64,000 bases of DNA from Staphylotrichum longicolle. Lineage: Eukaryota; Ascomycota; Sordariomycetes; Sordariales; Chaetomiaceae. Location: the NCBI GenBank assembly GCA_019096155.1, contig JAHCVI010000006.1, positions 682,001 through 746,000 on the forward strand, in the 5' to 3' direction. The notes beneath the pieces are model-generated. The model did not search any database. It was not told where the DNA came from and saw nothing but the letters and a program-made list of their open reading frames with translations. Numbering within the stretch: position 1 is the stretch's first letter; the number at the start of each line of letters is the position of its first letter. Below are positions 23,676 through 32,952 of the stretch, piece after piece. Position numbers and translations under genes: made by a program.

Positions 23676-25468
23676 TTACGCCCCCGTCATCTTCACATCC
23701 TGCACCTCCCCTTCCTCCTCCTTGACCTTCTCCCGCATCATATACGCCATCATGCTCCAAAGGAGCTGCATGGCCTTGACCCTCTCCTCGACCTTGAAAA
23801 AGTCGAACCACGGGCTCCTCCACACCTCCAGCCGGCCCCAGCTCCTGCTGGGCCCCCCCTCCCCTCCGTCGTCCCTCTCCCCGCCCAGCACAGCCAGCAG
23901 CCGGTCCGGCACGCGCACCCGCACGATGCTCACATGGTGAAACAGGGCGCTGACGACGAAGACGTCGTCGTACCCCGCGCCGCGCGCCCGCCCGATGGCC
24001 TCGTACCGCGTCTTCTTGTCCCACGTCGCCGCCGGCGGGCGCACCATGCGGTAGTTGTCGTACATGGGGTGGTTGCCAGACTTTTTAAGGCGCTTGGCGC
24101 CCTTGGCCGGCCCGTTGCTGCTGCTGCTACCCGAAGAGGACGAGAGGCTGTTGCTGCCCGTCGGGAAGGGGATGCCGCCCGCGGCAGGGCGCGAGAAGGG
24201 TCTCTGCGGGAGGGACAGGGGTTCGGTTCCGCCTCTTGAGGAGGAGGAGGACGACGACGACGAAGATGGGGAGGGTGTTTCGGGTGGTGTTGGCGGGGCG
24301 TCCTTGTCGCCGATGGTCTGGTCCGCGCCCGAGAGCATTTCCACCTCGCGCCCGATGGGCCCGCCGGGCCCGCCGCCCCAGCGGGGCTTGCTGCACCACC
24401 AGGCGTTCTCGCCGATGCGTTTTTCCGTGCGGCCCTCGCGCGCGCGGTGCTGGGCCGTGATGAGCGCCGCGACCAGTTCCCGGGCGAGGTCCAGGGTCGA
24501 GTCCCAATCTGTGCCGGCCGAGGGGGATTGGGCGTCGGGGAAGGAGGTCGTGTGCCGGGCGCTTACGGCCGCGACAGGGCCCTCGACGATGCCGGCGCGG
24601 GCGGCCTCGCGGGTGTTGGGGCTGCGGAAGATAAAGGTGCATCCCGACGAGAAGTACGAGTTGCGTGGTGAGCCGTTGGGCGTCTTGGACGTGATGTGGA
24701 GCCGGGGTTCCGTGCGGGGTGCCGACACGTTACATGCGAAATCGTACGCGACGAGCTTGAGAAAGGCCGTGATCATATTCTGGCGGTAGTCGATCGGCAT
24801 CTGATGGCCAGCACCGGTGCGGTAGAAGATCACCGCATCGGGGTCAGTCTCGGGGGCTTTGTCGCCCTCGGAAGTAGGGTTCCCGTTCTCGCCATTGGTC
24901 TCCTGGGCCTGGTCCGAGTTGGGTTTCGGGGCGGGCGGCTTTGACGTATCTTCCCAGAAAGCAGAGAATAATTCTAGGTGACGGTAGAACTCGTAGGCAT
25001 TCCCTAGACGGGCTTGCGGCTGGCCTTTTGGAGGGGGGATCCTCCGTATAGTCCGGTAGGCAGCCTCGTTGGCGATGGAGAGCTCCCGTCTGCGCTCCAG
25101 GTACGTCTGGCAGCCCGGCGATAGGTTGCCCGTGTTTAGTCGTTTCCGGGTGCTTTCGTTGGCCGCATGACCCTCCTCGGTAGTCATGGCATGCCAAGCA
25201 TCAAAATCCGGGATGAAAGCCGGGTCCGGGATGAGCTGGGCCGGTGTGGCGTCGGGGACCACGTGTGTGCCGAGAGCCTCGAGGTGTGAGACGGAGATCT
25301 CGGTCGGCCGGACAATGCTCTGCAGCACGTCGGTGAGGGGCTTTGGCGGCTTGCCCTGAGCACTCGGGCCATCGTGGTCGGGGACCTGCGGAAAGCATCG
25401 GGGGAGGTTGATGGGCGTCGCCGGCGGGACATCCTTGGGAGGTGCTCTCGGCACGCCTGCCGCAGGGA
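23676..25468 (-). CDS. Conserved fungal protein of unknown function (5' end unresolved)
   Basis: A long open frame of 597 codons, which I recognise only as a conserved-looking soluble fungal protein. It has no signal peptide or membrane segment. Segments that look structured are LSPGCQTYLERRRELSIANE, GNAYEFYRHLELFSAFWEDT, MPIDYRQNMITAFLKLVAYD and YFSSGCTFIFRSPNTREAAR, then WRSPWFDFFKVEERVKAMQL at the C-terminus; these alternate with acidic or Ser-rich low-complexity linkers (a long Ser run at about two thirds). No ATG opens the frame: an in-frame stop lies just upstream of a CTAG acceptor at 25469-25472, so the exon must be spliced to upstream coding sequence in phase 1. Two short candidates fit that phase: 25585-25615 (ATG, weak donor GTTTGA) and 25895-25919 (ATG, strong donor GTAAGT, but a 426-nt intron). 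I cannot choose. Confidence 0.75.
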
Positions 25469-27655
25469 CTAGACGACGAGATCAGAACACGGCCATTGAC
25501 GAAAACGGGGCCAGGCAATCACGGCCCCAGCCGGCACCGAGGATGATCACGCGAAACAGCATGCCACGAAAAAGGGTATCAAACAAAAGCCAAGTCTCCG
25601 CATGAAGTGGCCCATGTCAACGACACAGCAGATCCCAGGGAGAACAAGCAAGCACTCCCAATTGTCAAACAAACACCGGTGCCGGTTTAGCAGATGGCAC
25701 ATGGACCGCGGTGGTACTCATGATTGTGGGCAGCGCGGCGGGTGAGCGATGCTCGCAGTGAACAAAGTCCCAGCCAGGTTGTCAGGTTGAAGGTCGGGGG
25801 ACGAGAATCTCGCGTCGCACCAGATCCAAAACCATGATGGCGCAAGAGCGATGCTCGAGGACAGCCCAAAAAGAAAAGGAATAATGCAACTTACGCATAA
25901 AGGTAAGGTTCCCGAACATTCTGACTCGACTGGAAACCTGGCAAACAAAGCCACGGGCCGAAGGAAGTGCGTTTTTGAATCGGTTCCGCTTTGGCCGCGC
26001 TTCAAGTCAAAGCGGCGGTCTTGGTTGCTGGTGTGGTTTGTGGGCTCAGAATGTGTTCGCAGTAGCTTGGGGTCTGTAGCTCGGGGCTCGTGGTTCGTCG
26101 CAAGGTTTGGAAACTGTTCCTGTGTCCGGTGTGACAGGATTTTGGACCTGGTTGCTTCTGAATACCCGGGTCGACCACACCGTAAGGCTTTCACCGTCGC
26201 ACTCGTCCACCCAGCGCTGAGGGGGTGTTGAGACAAACAGCCCACGAGTGTGTTGGGCGTGTCGAGGATGCCCGCTGTGAAGTGGGAACGTGAGAGGGGA
26301 GCGGGGCGGCCAGCGCTCGCTGGCAATGCAGGAGATAGCCTGCCCAAAATGGGCCGTGCACCCCTGAAAACCGGCAGGTTGGTGGCAGTAAACACTTGGC
26401 ACAGAGCCAACAATCATCTTTGGTTCCTCTCGACAATTTTCTTCCCTATTTTGTTCATGGGTGTTGCTTGGTAGGTTTCCCGGTGCTGGCTTCCGGGGAC
26501 GGATAAAACGGATGACCTCTCTCTGGGTCTGGCGCCATCGTTTATTTCAGCGGTTGACCAGGACGGCATTCTGTTTCAGAGATGGTGCCATTTGGGGAAC
26601 TATGAATTCCCGCGCCCTTCCGGCTGGTTAGGTTGTTCATCCACAAAGCCTGGACGCCAAATCAACATTCCCGCAGTCTGAACAATCGAGTCTCGGATGA
26701 GATGACACGAACTGCGCTCTTGCGTGTTCATCTCATCCATACCAGACCAATGACGGAATGTCAAGGAATTCTACACAAGTTCCATTGTCACATACCCCAT
26801 ACCCAGACCCCGAGTTATTCTTGCACGAGGGGCGCCGTGGCTGCATGCTGCAGCCCCCACCAAGAATCAGGGATCCCCGTCTCCCCGCAGCGGGTTGCCT
26901 CAGAAGCGTCGCAGGACAGGGATTAACCCACCCTGGACGAGACTCACGGAAACCCCTGGCGAAGAGCCTCAACCGCCAGGACGGGATTCTCTGGGGGAAT
27001 CGACGCGGAAGCCACGCTTCCTCTGCATTCCCGGCCAATGGCAGCCCTCCCCGACCCCCTCCTCCGGCCCATCAAACCACTTACACCCTCACGCTGCGCT
27101 CCCTGCACGTCAGAAGTCGCCCGTTTTGGACATGCTGCCGTCGAAGCGTCGAAGCGTCGAAGCGTCGAAGCGTCGAAGCGTCTAAGCGTCCACCTCGCGC
27201 TGCACTCTCCGCAGTGCCCATCATGGCTTCACTCGTTGCTGGGCGCCCATGTGCCCATCCGTGCCCGTGGATGTCGCCAAGCACGCCGTCCCATGGCACG
27301 CCTCCCCCGTCTTCACCATTCCCAGACTCCGCATCTCAGATCTCCTACTCTCTTCTTCTTCCCCTAGACCTGGCGATTCATCCGCGATCACCTTGAGTTT
27401 CTGCTGCTGAGTTTAGCCGGCTTGTCTGGCGTCGTCGTTGTCTCCTTCGACAGGAGCCTTTCTCTTCTCTCCCCTTCTTCAGGAAATCTTGATGATTTCT
27501 GCAATGACTTAGACGGCCCTAGCGGCCATCAACTTCGCTTCTCCTGAACCCCTTTTTGTGCCTGTATTTTTGTCCCATTATCATTAACTTTCTCTTCGTT
27601 CCGCTGCGACTGGTTTCGCCGAATACCGCTATCAGAGAGGGACTGAGCTGTGAAG
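25469..27655. other. Intergenic, about 2.2 kb
   Basis: This holds the 5' exon(s) and promoter of the minus-strand unknown gene on the left and the promoter of the plus-strand membrane protein on the right. Apart from the 8-bp minisatellite and candidate short exons noted separately, no gene or RNA is supported. Confidence 0.5.
27140..27190. repeat. 8-bp minisatellite GTCGAAGC x6
   Basis: Five perfect copies of GTCGAAGC are followed by one copy with a single change (GTCTAAGC) and a partial unit. Each perfect unit contains the half-palindrome TCGA. It lies about 470 bp upstream of the membrane protein start. Copy number is likely to vary between strains. Confidence 0.93.
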
Positions 27656-29854
27656 ATGGCATCAAGCGGCCTCCCTTCGGGAGCCTTCTTGACCACCATC
27701 GAGGGGCGGAGGTGCACGGCGGTGCCGAGAGTGGCCGCCTTGTCGGCAAGTGCGAATAGTGTCACGAGCGTGGCCACGACGACGACCAGTTCAACCAGGA
27801 CAACAGCAGCAGCGACAACGACAACTACGAACCCCGCGACCGGACTGGCAGCGGCGCCCGCCGCAGAGATAGATACAGCTTCCACGGCTGCAGAACAGAG
27901 GTCAACGAGTACGACGAGCTCCTCCCTGGCCATCACCACAAGCACACCACCACCACCACCACCACCACCGGTGCGGATTGCGCAGGCTCAGGACAGCCAG
28001 CCGGGCACTTCAGCACCCCCGCTGACGCCTCTGCCTGCCGCGCTTCCCCCGGTGCCCGGAGCTACTCTCCAGTCCTTCACTGCCTTTGCAGACGTACCAT
28101 CCTCACAAACGTCTGTAACACAAAGCAGTCAAGCTGACGCCAGCGTAACAGCCCCAGCTGTAGATGTACTAGCGAGTTCTTCAGATCCTGCCCTAGTCGA
28201 GACCGGCTCTCCTGACCTGCCTGTGGGCCCTGCCGCCACGCCGCTGCTCACCACCATTGAACTGCCTCAGACGCCGACCCGCTCCGTGGTTGCTGACGCC
28301 CCGGGTACAACCTCGGCAGACCCGAGCCTGACTGCGATTCCCACCTTGAACAACAATGCAGTGCAGTCGACGGTGGCCGTGGCCGGCGGCGTCATCGGCG
28401 GCGTTGTGGCCATCAGCGTCCTGGCCTTCTTCATCTGGTGGTGGAGACGCCGGTTGATGAGGAGGAGGAGAAGCACGCTCCTGACACCCCTCGATGCGGT
28501 GCCATCCTTCGACCGGGACGAGAAGGGCGGCTACGTTATCACCCGCGGGAGCATCGGGCCTACGCCCGTGACCGAGAAGGTCAAGGCTGCCCTAGGCCAG
28601 AACTTTAGAAGGATCCGGGGCCACATCAGGAACAAGACGGCTCCCTCCGTGAACCTGGACCGCGGCACTTCGCAGTTCATCGACATGGCCAGCACGCACA
28701 GCCGTGCCAACTCGGGCATCATCGGGGCGGACCTGACAGCCAAGGATCGTCTCAAGGGCTGGTGGTCGGGCATGAAGTTCAGCCGACAACGCAGCAAGAG
28801 TGCCCAGGAGAAGAGCATCCCTGTGACGCAGGAAAGGAAGCCCGCCGTGAGCTCCCAGCCCGACTTTCTCACCCTCCTCAACATGGACGACCGGGAGCTG
28901 GACCGCGAAGCCCAGCGCCGTCGAGCCAGCCTCTCCCGCCTGAACGGCAGCGTCAGCTCCACCGACAACTTCCTCGGCGGCCTGAGCCTCAACTTCAGCA
29001 GCGACAACCCCTTCAGCGACGCCAACGCCATCGCCCACACCTCCGCCAAGCCCGCCCCGCTGGCCGTCAACAGCAGCAACCCCTTCAGCGACACCAACGC
29101 CATCCGCGACCCGCCCCCGGCCCTGCCCAAGCCAGCCACCTACGTGGCCGACATCCGCCGGTCCCGCAGCAACAGCACCGCCGCCGCCGCCGCCGCCGCT
29201 TCCACCTTCCGCCAGCCGAGCACAGTCTACAACTTCAACAACCGCGACAGCGCCGGCTCCCTCGCCACCCTCGCCACCGCGACGACGGCGAACCAGCGCA
29301 ACAAGTTCCGCTCCGACCCCTTTGACCTCGAACGCCCCGAGCTTCTCGGTGGGTGGTGGGGCGGCGGCAACAGACCATTCCTCCCCGCCAGCGCGGCACC
29401 CACCCTCCCCCCACCCCCAGCCCAACAATTACCAGGCCAGCCGTCCGCCCCATCATCGGCGGTGGCGGCAGACCCGAAATACCCCCCGCGCGCCGCCGCT
29501 TCGCAGCGGCCCCGCGCCGACTCGTTCACCTCGCGCTACTCCAAGTACTCCAAGTACTCGTCCGGCGTGAGCGTCGTGAGCGCGCTGAGCGTGGTCGAGA
29601 GCCTGGGCGGCGATTGGAGCGATCCGGGCCCGGACGTCGGGCCGGGGTCTACCGGCGGCGGCGGCGGCCGTGTTGGGGGTGGTGGTGGTGGTACGACGGC
29701 TAGTGCGTCGGGGACGGGGAGGTGGCTCCCCGCGCGGGAGAGGCTCGCGAGGGAAAGGGAGAGGAGGAAGAGGGAACGGCAGCAGCAGCAGCAGCAAGGG
29801 GGCGGGAGGAGGGCGGGTGGGGGCAGCTTGGGGAGCGTGGGGAAGGCGATGTGA
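27656..29854 (+). CDS. Single-pass membrane protein with Thr/Ser-rich ectodomain and NPFxD cytoplasmic tail
   Basis: A 732-residue intronless protein not matched to a named family. The start is the ATG at 27656. Residues about 30-235 are Thr/Ser/Pro/Ala-rich with a poly-Pro run, typical of an O-mannosylated ectodomain. A single transmembrane helix lies at about 238-262 (TVAVAGGVIGGVVAISVLAF, then FIWWW) and is followed at once by RRRLMRRRRS, so the tail faces the cytosol. The tail contains two copies of NPFSD (residues 451-455 and 475-479, 24 apart), matching the NPFxD endocytic signal known from yeast membrane proteins, plus Ser/Arg-rich likely phosphosites and a Gly/Gln-rich basic C-terminus. 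No obvious N-terminal signal peptide is seen, so topology would rest on the internal anchor. The layout resembles wall-stress sensors, but there is no WSC Cys-rich domain. Confidence 0.85.
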   Translation: MASSGLPSGAFLTTIEGRRCTAVPRVAALSASANSVTSVATTTTSSTRTTAAATTTTTNPATGLAAAPAAEIDTASTAAEQRSTSTTSSSLAITTSTPPPPPPPPVRIAQAQDSQPGTSAPPLTPLPAALPPVPGATLQSFTAFADVPSSQTSVTQSSQADASVTAPAVDVLASSSDPALVETGSPDLPVGPAATPLLTTIELPQTPTRSVVADAPGTTSADPSLTAIPTLNNNAVQSTVAVAGGVIGGVVAISVLAFFIWWWRRRLMRRRRSTLLTPLDAVPSFDRDEKGGYVITRGSIGPTPVTEKVKAALGQNFRRIRGHIRNKTAPSVNLDRGTSQFIDMASTHSRANSGIIGADLTAKDRLKGWWSGMKFSRQRSKSAQEKSIPVTQERKPAVSSQPDFLTLLNMDDRELDREAQRRRASLSRLNGSVSSTDNFLGGLSLNFSSDNPFSDANAIAHTSAKPAPLAVNSSNPFSDTNAIRDPPPALPKPATYVADIRRSRSNSTAAAAAAASTFRQPSTVYNFNNRDSAGSLATLATATTANQRNKFRSDPFDLERPELLGGWWGGGNRPFLPASAAPTLPPPPAQQLPGQPSAPSSAVAADPKYPPRAAASQRPRADSFTSRYSKYSKYSSGVSVVSALSVVESLGGDWSDPGPDVGPGSTGGGGGRVGGGGGGTTASASGTGRWLPARERLARERERRKRERQQQQQQGGGRRAGGGSLGSVGKAM

Positions 29855-31842
29855 TGTGATATGATGTGATGTGACAAGGGGCCTGTCGTTCGTTCGCCTG
29901 TACGTGTGTGCGTGTGCGTGTGTCTGTGTTGCGTGAATTGTATGAGGGATGGCGTTGGAGGGACTTGTGTTTTCGCTTTTCTTGCTGTACTGTTGTGTTG
30001 GCCCAATCGGATGGGCCACGAGGAGGGGTGGGGAGGAGATGGGAAGGGGATGATGGTTGATTCTGTCTTTGTGTGTTCCCCGTCGCCAGCCAGCCACTGG
30101 CTCCAGGGGTTGTCGGGATTTGGCCTGTGCGGTCAGACACACACACCGACCTACCTCCCTGGCGTGACCCGGGCAAGGAGAAAGAAGCTCACGGTCCCCG
30201 GCCGACCCGAGGTGCGCATCCCGCCTCGCCGGGCTTGAGGGGCTCAAGCTGACGGCCCATCGCTAGATCGGTCTTGCCTCCGGCACATGTTTCCTCTCTT
30301 CAGTCACCCAAAAACGGGGGGTATGGTGCAAGGACAGAGACGGTCCCCCCCCTTTCCGAGGGCTTGTATTGTTTGGGATGAGGATAAGGATGAGGGATGA
30401 GATGAAAGAACGAGGAGAATGAGGCACGGAAGATGAAAGACGAAGGATACCCCCGACGCTCGCTTGATCAGCTAAAAGGCTCTGCCTGCGCATGAGAATA
30501 TGAATTCAATTGTTTCTGCTCAGAGTCGATTGACACAGCTGTACATGTACTGGGTGTGAGCGACGAGCATCATCACACAGTTCATATGAGAGTCAATCTG
30601 GAGTTGTTCATCGCCCCGTCTCCGGAGCTACTACATAGCACAGGGCATCAGGAGGGGATACTGTCCGACTGTGCAAAACATATATACAAGATTCCAAAAC
30701 CTGATCCGCCACCTTCTCTGTGGCCATCACGTTCAGGGGCTGCAATTCAAGGTGAGCCACTTGATCACAGGCACTCGAAACTGTGCCAACACACACACCA
30801 CCGTCACTACCTTATCACGCAATCCGACGACTTGCATTTCATACGCTGTCAATTCTTCCAATGGTCGTTCCCATCGCTACCCGCAGATAAGGCCAGCACA
30901 GGGGCAGACCCAGGAACCACAAACGCTTCTCTCCAGCTGAACTCGCTCGCTGCGCTGTGCCGCCAGGGGCAAGGTCTCCCGTCCCGCTCCCCACCACACT
31001 CCCACACAACGCCGCCTGATTGGTCACCACCGCGTAACGCGAACCCGACTCGAAAAGTCGCGGCGCGCGTCCCGCCGGGCGCGGGGTTCCTCAGCGACGG
31101 GTCTGATTGGTCTGCAGCCACTCAAGCTTCCCTTTCCCAAGCCAACCCCTCCCTTTTCCCCCTCCCTCTCAGGACTTGCTTCCCTCAATCAATAATCAAT
31201 CAGTCAATCAGTCGTTCCGCCTTGTCCGCTGCCGCTGAAACCGGATTGACCACCCTCATTGCCAACTCATCCATCCAGCCAGCCATCCATCCATCGTACA
31301 CTCGGATATTCAATTTCCTGGGCCAACAAAACAAAGCCCATCCATCCATCCATCCCACCCCTGTCGTCGTACAAAACCCAAACTTTAGATCCTGCATCCC
31401 GCCCCAAACAAACTGACTGGTTGACGGAAGAAAAATGTGGTCGTAAACAAAGGGAATTGTTTTGTCGAGGCAGTGCATAATGCCATGCCGCCTGCTCGCC
31501 TCGTTGTTGTTCCGGTGTGACAGTCGTGGAGGTAGTGCTGCAAGCAGGCGAGGGGGTTAAGAGCCGCCGTGAAATAGATGTCCGTAGACCAGTCTCGAGG
31601 GGGGTTACCGGGGCCGATTAGTGGAGATAGGGGTGTGGAAATTCACCGGAACGCCAATGCTTCCTTCCAGACAAGGAAAATGAAATAACAAAAGTGAAGA
31701 GCAGCTGGGTGTTGTGCTGAGGGGATATCAAAAGGCAAGAGTAATATGGCGACTTGGTTGCCGTGAACACGTAGGGAAGAGGAGAAGTAGTTAGGGAGAC
31801 AAGTAAAAGGGCCTCCGGTGGTCGAAGGACTGCCGATGTCTC
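29855..31842. other. Intergenic, about 2.0 kb
   Basis: 3' flanks of the membrane protein (+) and of the Whi5-like gene (-) meet here. A GT-rich tract lies near 29900-29930 and CCAT(C) repeats near 31265-31350. Open frames, including one of about 286 codons from 30556, have no recognisable domain and lie in low-bias sequence; I do not call them genes. Confidence 0.5.
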
Positions 31843-32952
31843 TCAAGAGGGCAAGTCGTCAAACGTGAGACGTCTCCTAGCCACGCTCCGCGGTGTCTTG
31901 CCGCCAGCGAGGTTAGGCGTCTTCCACGGCTTCTGAGCCGGGCTCGGCGTCATGTGGAGGAACTCGGCAAAGTCGAAGCCAAGGCCGGGGGTTGCGGGGT
32001 AGGGGTTGCCGCCGCCGGGGGTGGTCATCATGGACGAGGGCAGCGCCAATTTTGCCCTAGGTGGTGGCGTGGAAGGGGGGTCCATCCTGCTCCGGGGCGG
32101 GTTGGCCGGTGAGGGCGATGCTGCCAGGTACAACAGCAGATCCGCACCCTCCTCACCGGACTTGGTCTCGTTTGCTGCCGGCCTGTCCCTGGGTTTCTTG
32201 GCCAAGGTGCGGCTCCGCATCGGCGGCGTCCTAGGCGGCGAGACCCGGATATGGCTGGCATGGAACGAGTGGGTGGGCAGGTCGTCCTCGTCATCCGAAT
32301 TGGCGGCGTAGTTGGTCGTCGTGAGAACGTCGCTAATCTGTCTCGATCCCGAGTAGAATGACAGATCAGGGCCGACTGACGTCGTGAAGTGTTGCTGCCG
32401 TCTTGGCTTGAGGGGTGATGACTGAGTGAAATGATGGTGACTCGAGAACGATCTGTGCGTGGTTGGGGACTGGCGAAAGCGCTTGCTCGGACTCGAAAAC
32501 CCATCATCGAACGAGGCCAGATAGGTGCGTTTCCTATGCCCAGTGCTGCCGTTGCTGGACCCAATGGCATCCGAAAACAGGGGAGCTTTGAGCGGCGAGC
32601 TCATCAGTGTCCTGGTGGGGTATGGCAGATCAGAGGCGCTCGAGGATGAGTCGGACAAGATATCGCCATCCTGCAGCCGCCGTCGGCGCATTTCCTGCTC
32701 AAACTTGGGTTCGATTGTGTCGAGCGTCTCGTTGACGAGGTTATGTTTCGTCTTGAACTGGGCGAGTGCAAATCGGTTTGTAAACCGCCGGGCCATCTGA
32801 GGCACAAAGTCAGTCCACGCCAGCGCAAAAATCTCCCGACAATGCCGCCCCAAGGGAGGCAAAAGCCATGCCATACCTTGCTGATTTCGGCCCCTCTTGA
32901 GCACCCTGTCCGCCACAGCCTCGGGCTGTTTCTTTAGTGGTGACGACATCAT
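31843..32952 (-). CDS. Whi5/Nrm1-type G1/S transcription regulator, with apparent frameshift
   Basis: Cell-cycle repressor family (Whi5/Nrm1) that binds SBF/MBF-type factors and is inactivated by cyclin-dependent kinase. Likely start is the ATG at 32952 (MMSSPLKKQPEAVADRVLKR). The conserved core is MARRFTNRFALAQFKTKHNL followed by VNETLDTIEPKFEQEM; the C-terminus has repeated SP/TP sites, ADLLLYLAASPSP and FDFAEFLHMTPSPAQKPWKT, the usual CDK-site-rich repressor tail. An 80-nt intron with donor GTATGG, branch CTGAC and acceptor CAG is evident at 32797-32876, but splicing it puts the two exons out of frame by one base. Dropping one base of the C4 run at 32891-32894 gives LKR-AEISK-MARRF in frame and a protein of about 342 residues. 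Unspliced, the frame is open but carries a 27-residue tryptophan-rich insertion unlike the family. Confidence 0.74.
   Translation of the reverse strand: MMSSPLKKQPEAVADRVLKRGRNQQGMAWLLPPLGRHCREIFALAWTDFVPQMARRFTNRFALAQFKTKHNLVNETLDTIEPKFEQEMRRRRLQDGDILSDSSSSASDLPYPTRTLMSSPLKAPLFSDAIGSSNGSTGHRKRTYLASFDDGFSSPSKRFRQSPTTHRSFSSHHHFTQSSPLKPRRQQHFTTSVGPDLSFYSGSRQISDVLTTTNYAANSDDEDDLPTHSFHASHIRVSPPRTPPMRSRTLAKKPRDRPAANETKSGEEGADLLLYLAASPSPANPPRSRMDPPSTPPPRAKLALPSSMMTTPGGGNPYPATPGLGFDFAEFLHMTPSPAQKPWKTPNLAGGKTPRSVARRRLTFDDLPS

Noticed and set aside
30556..31416. 286-codon plus-strand open frame
   Set aside because: It has no domain and contains simple CCAT repeats translated as Pro/Ser/His; not supported as a gene.
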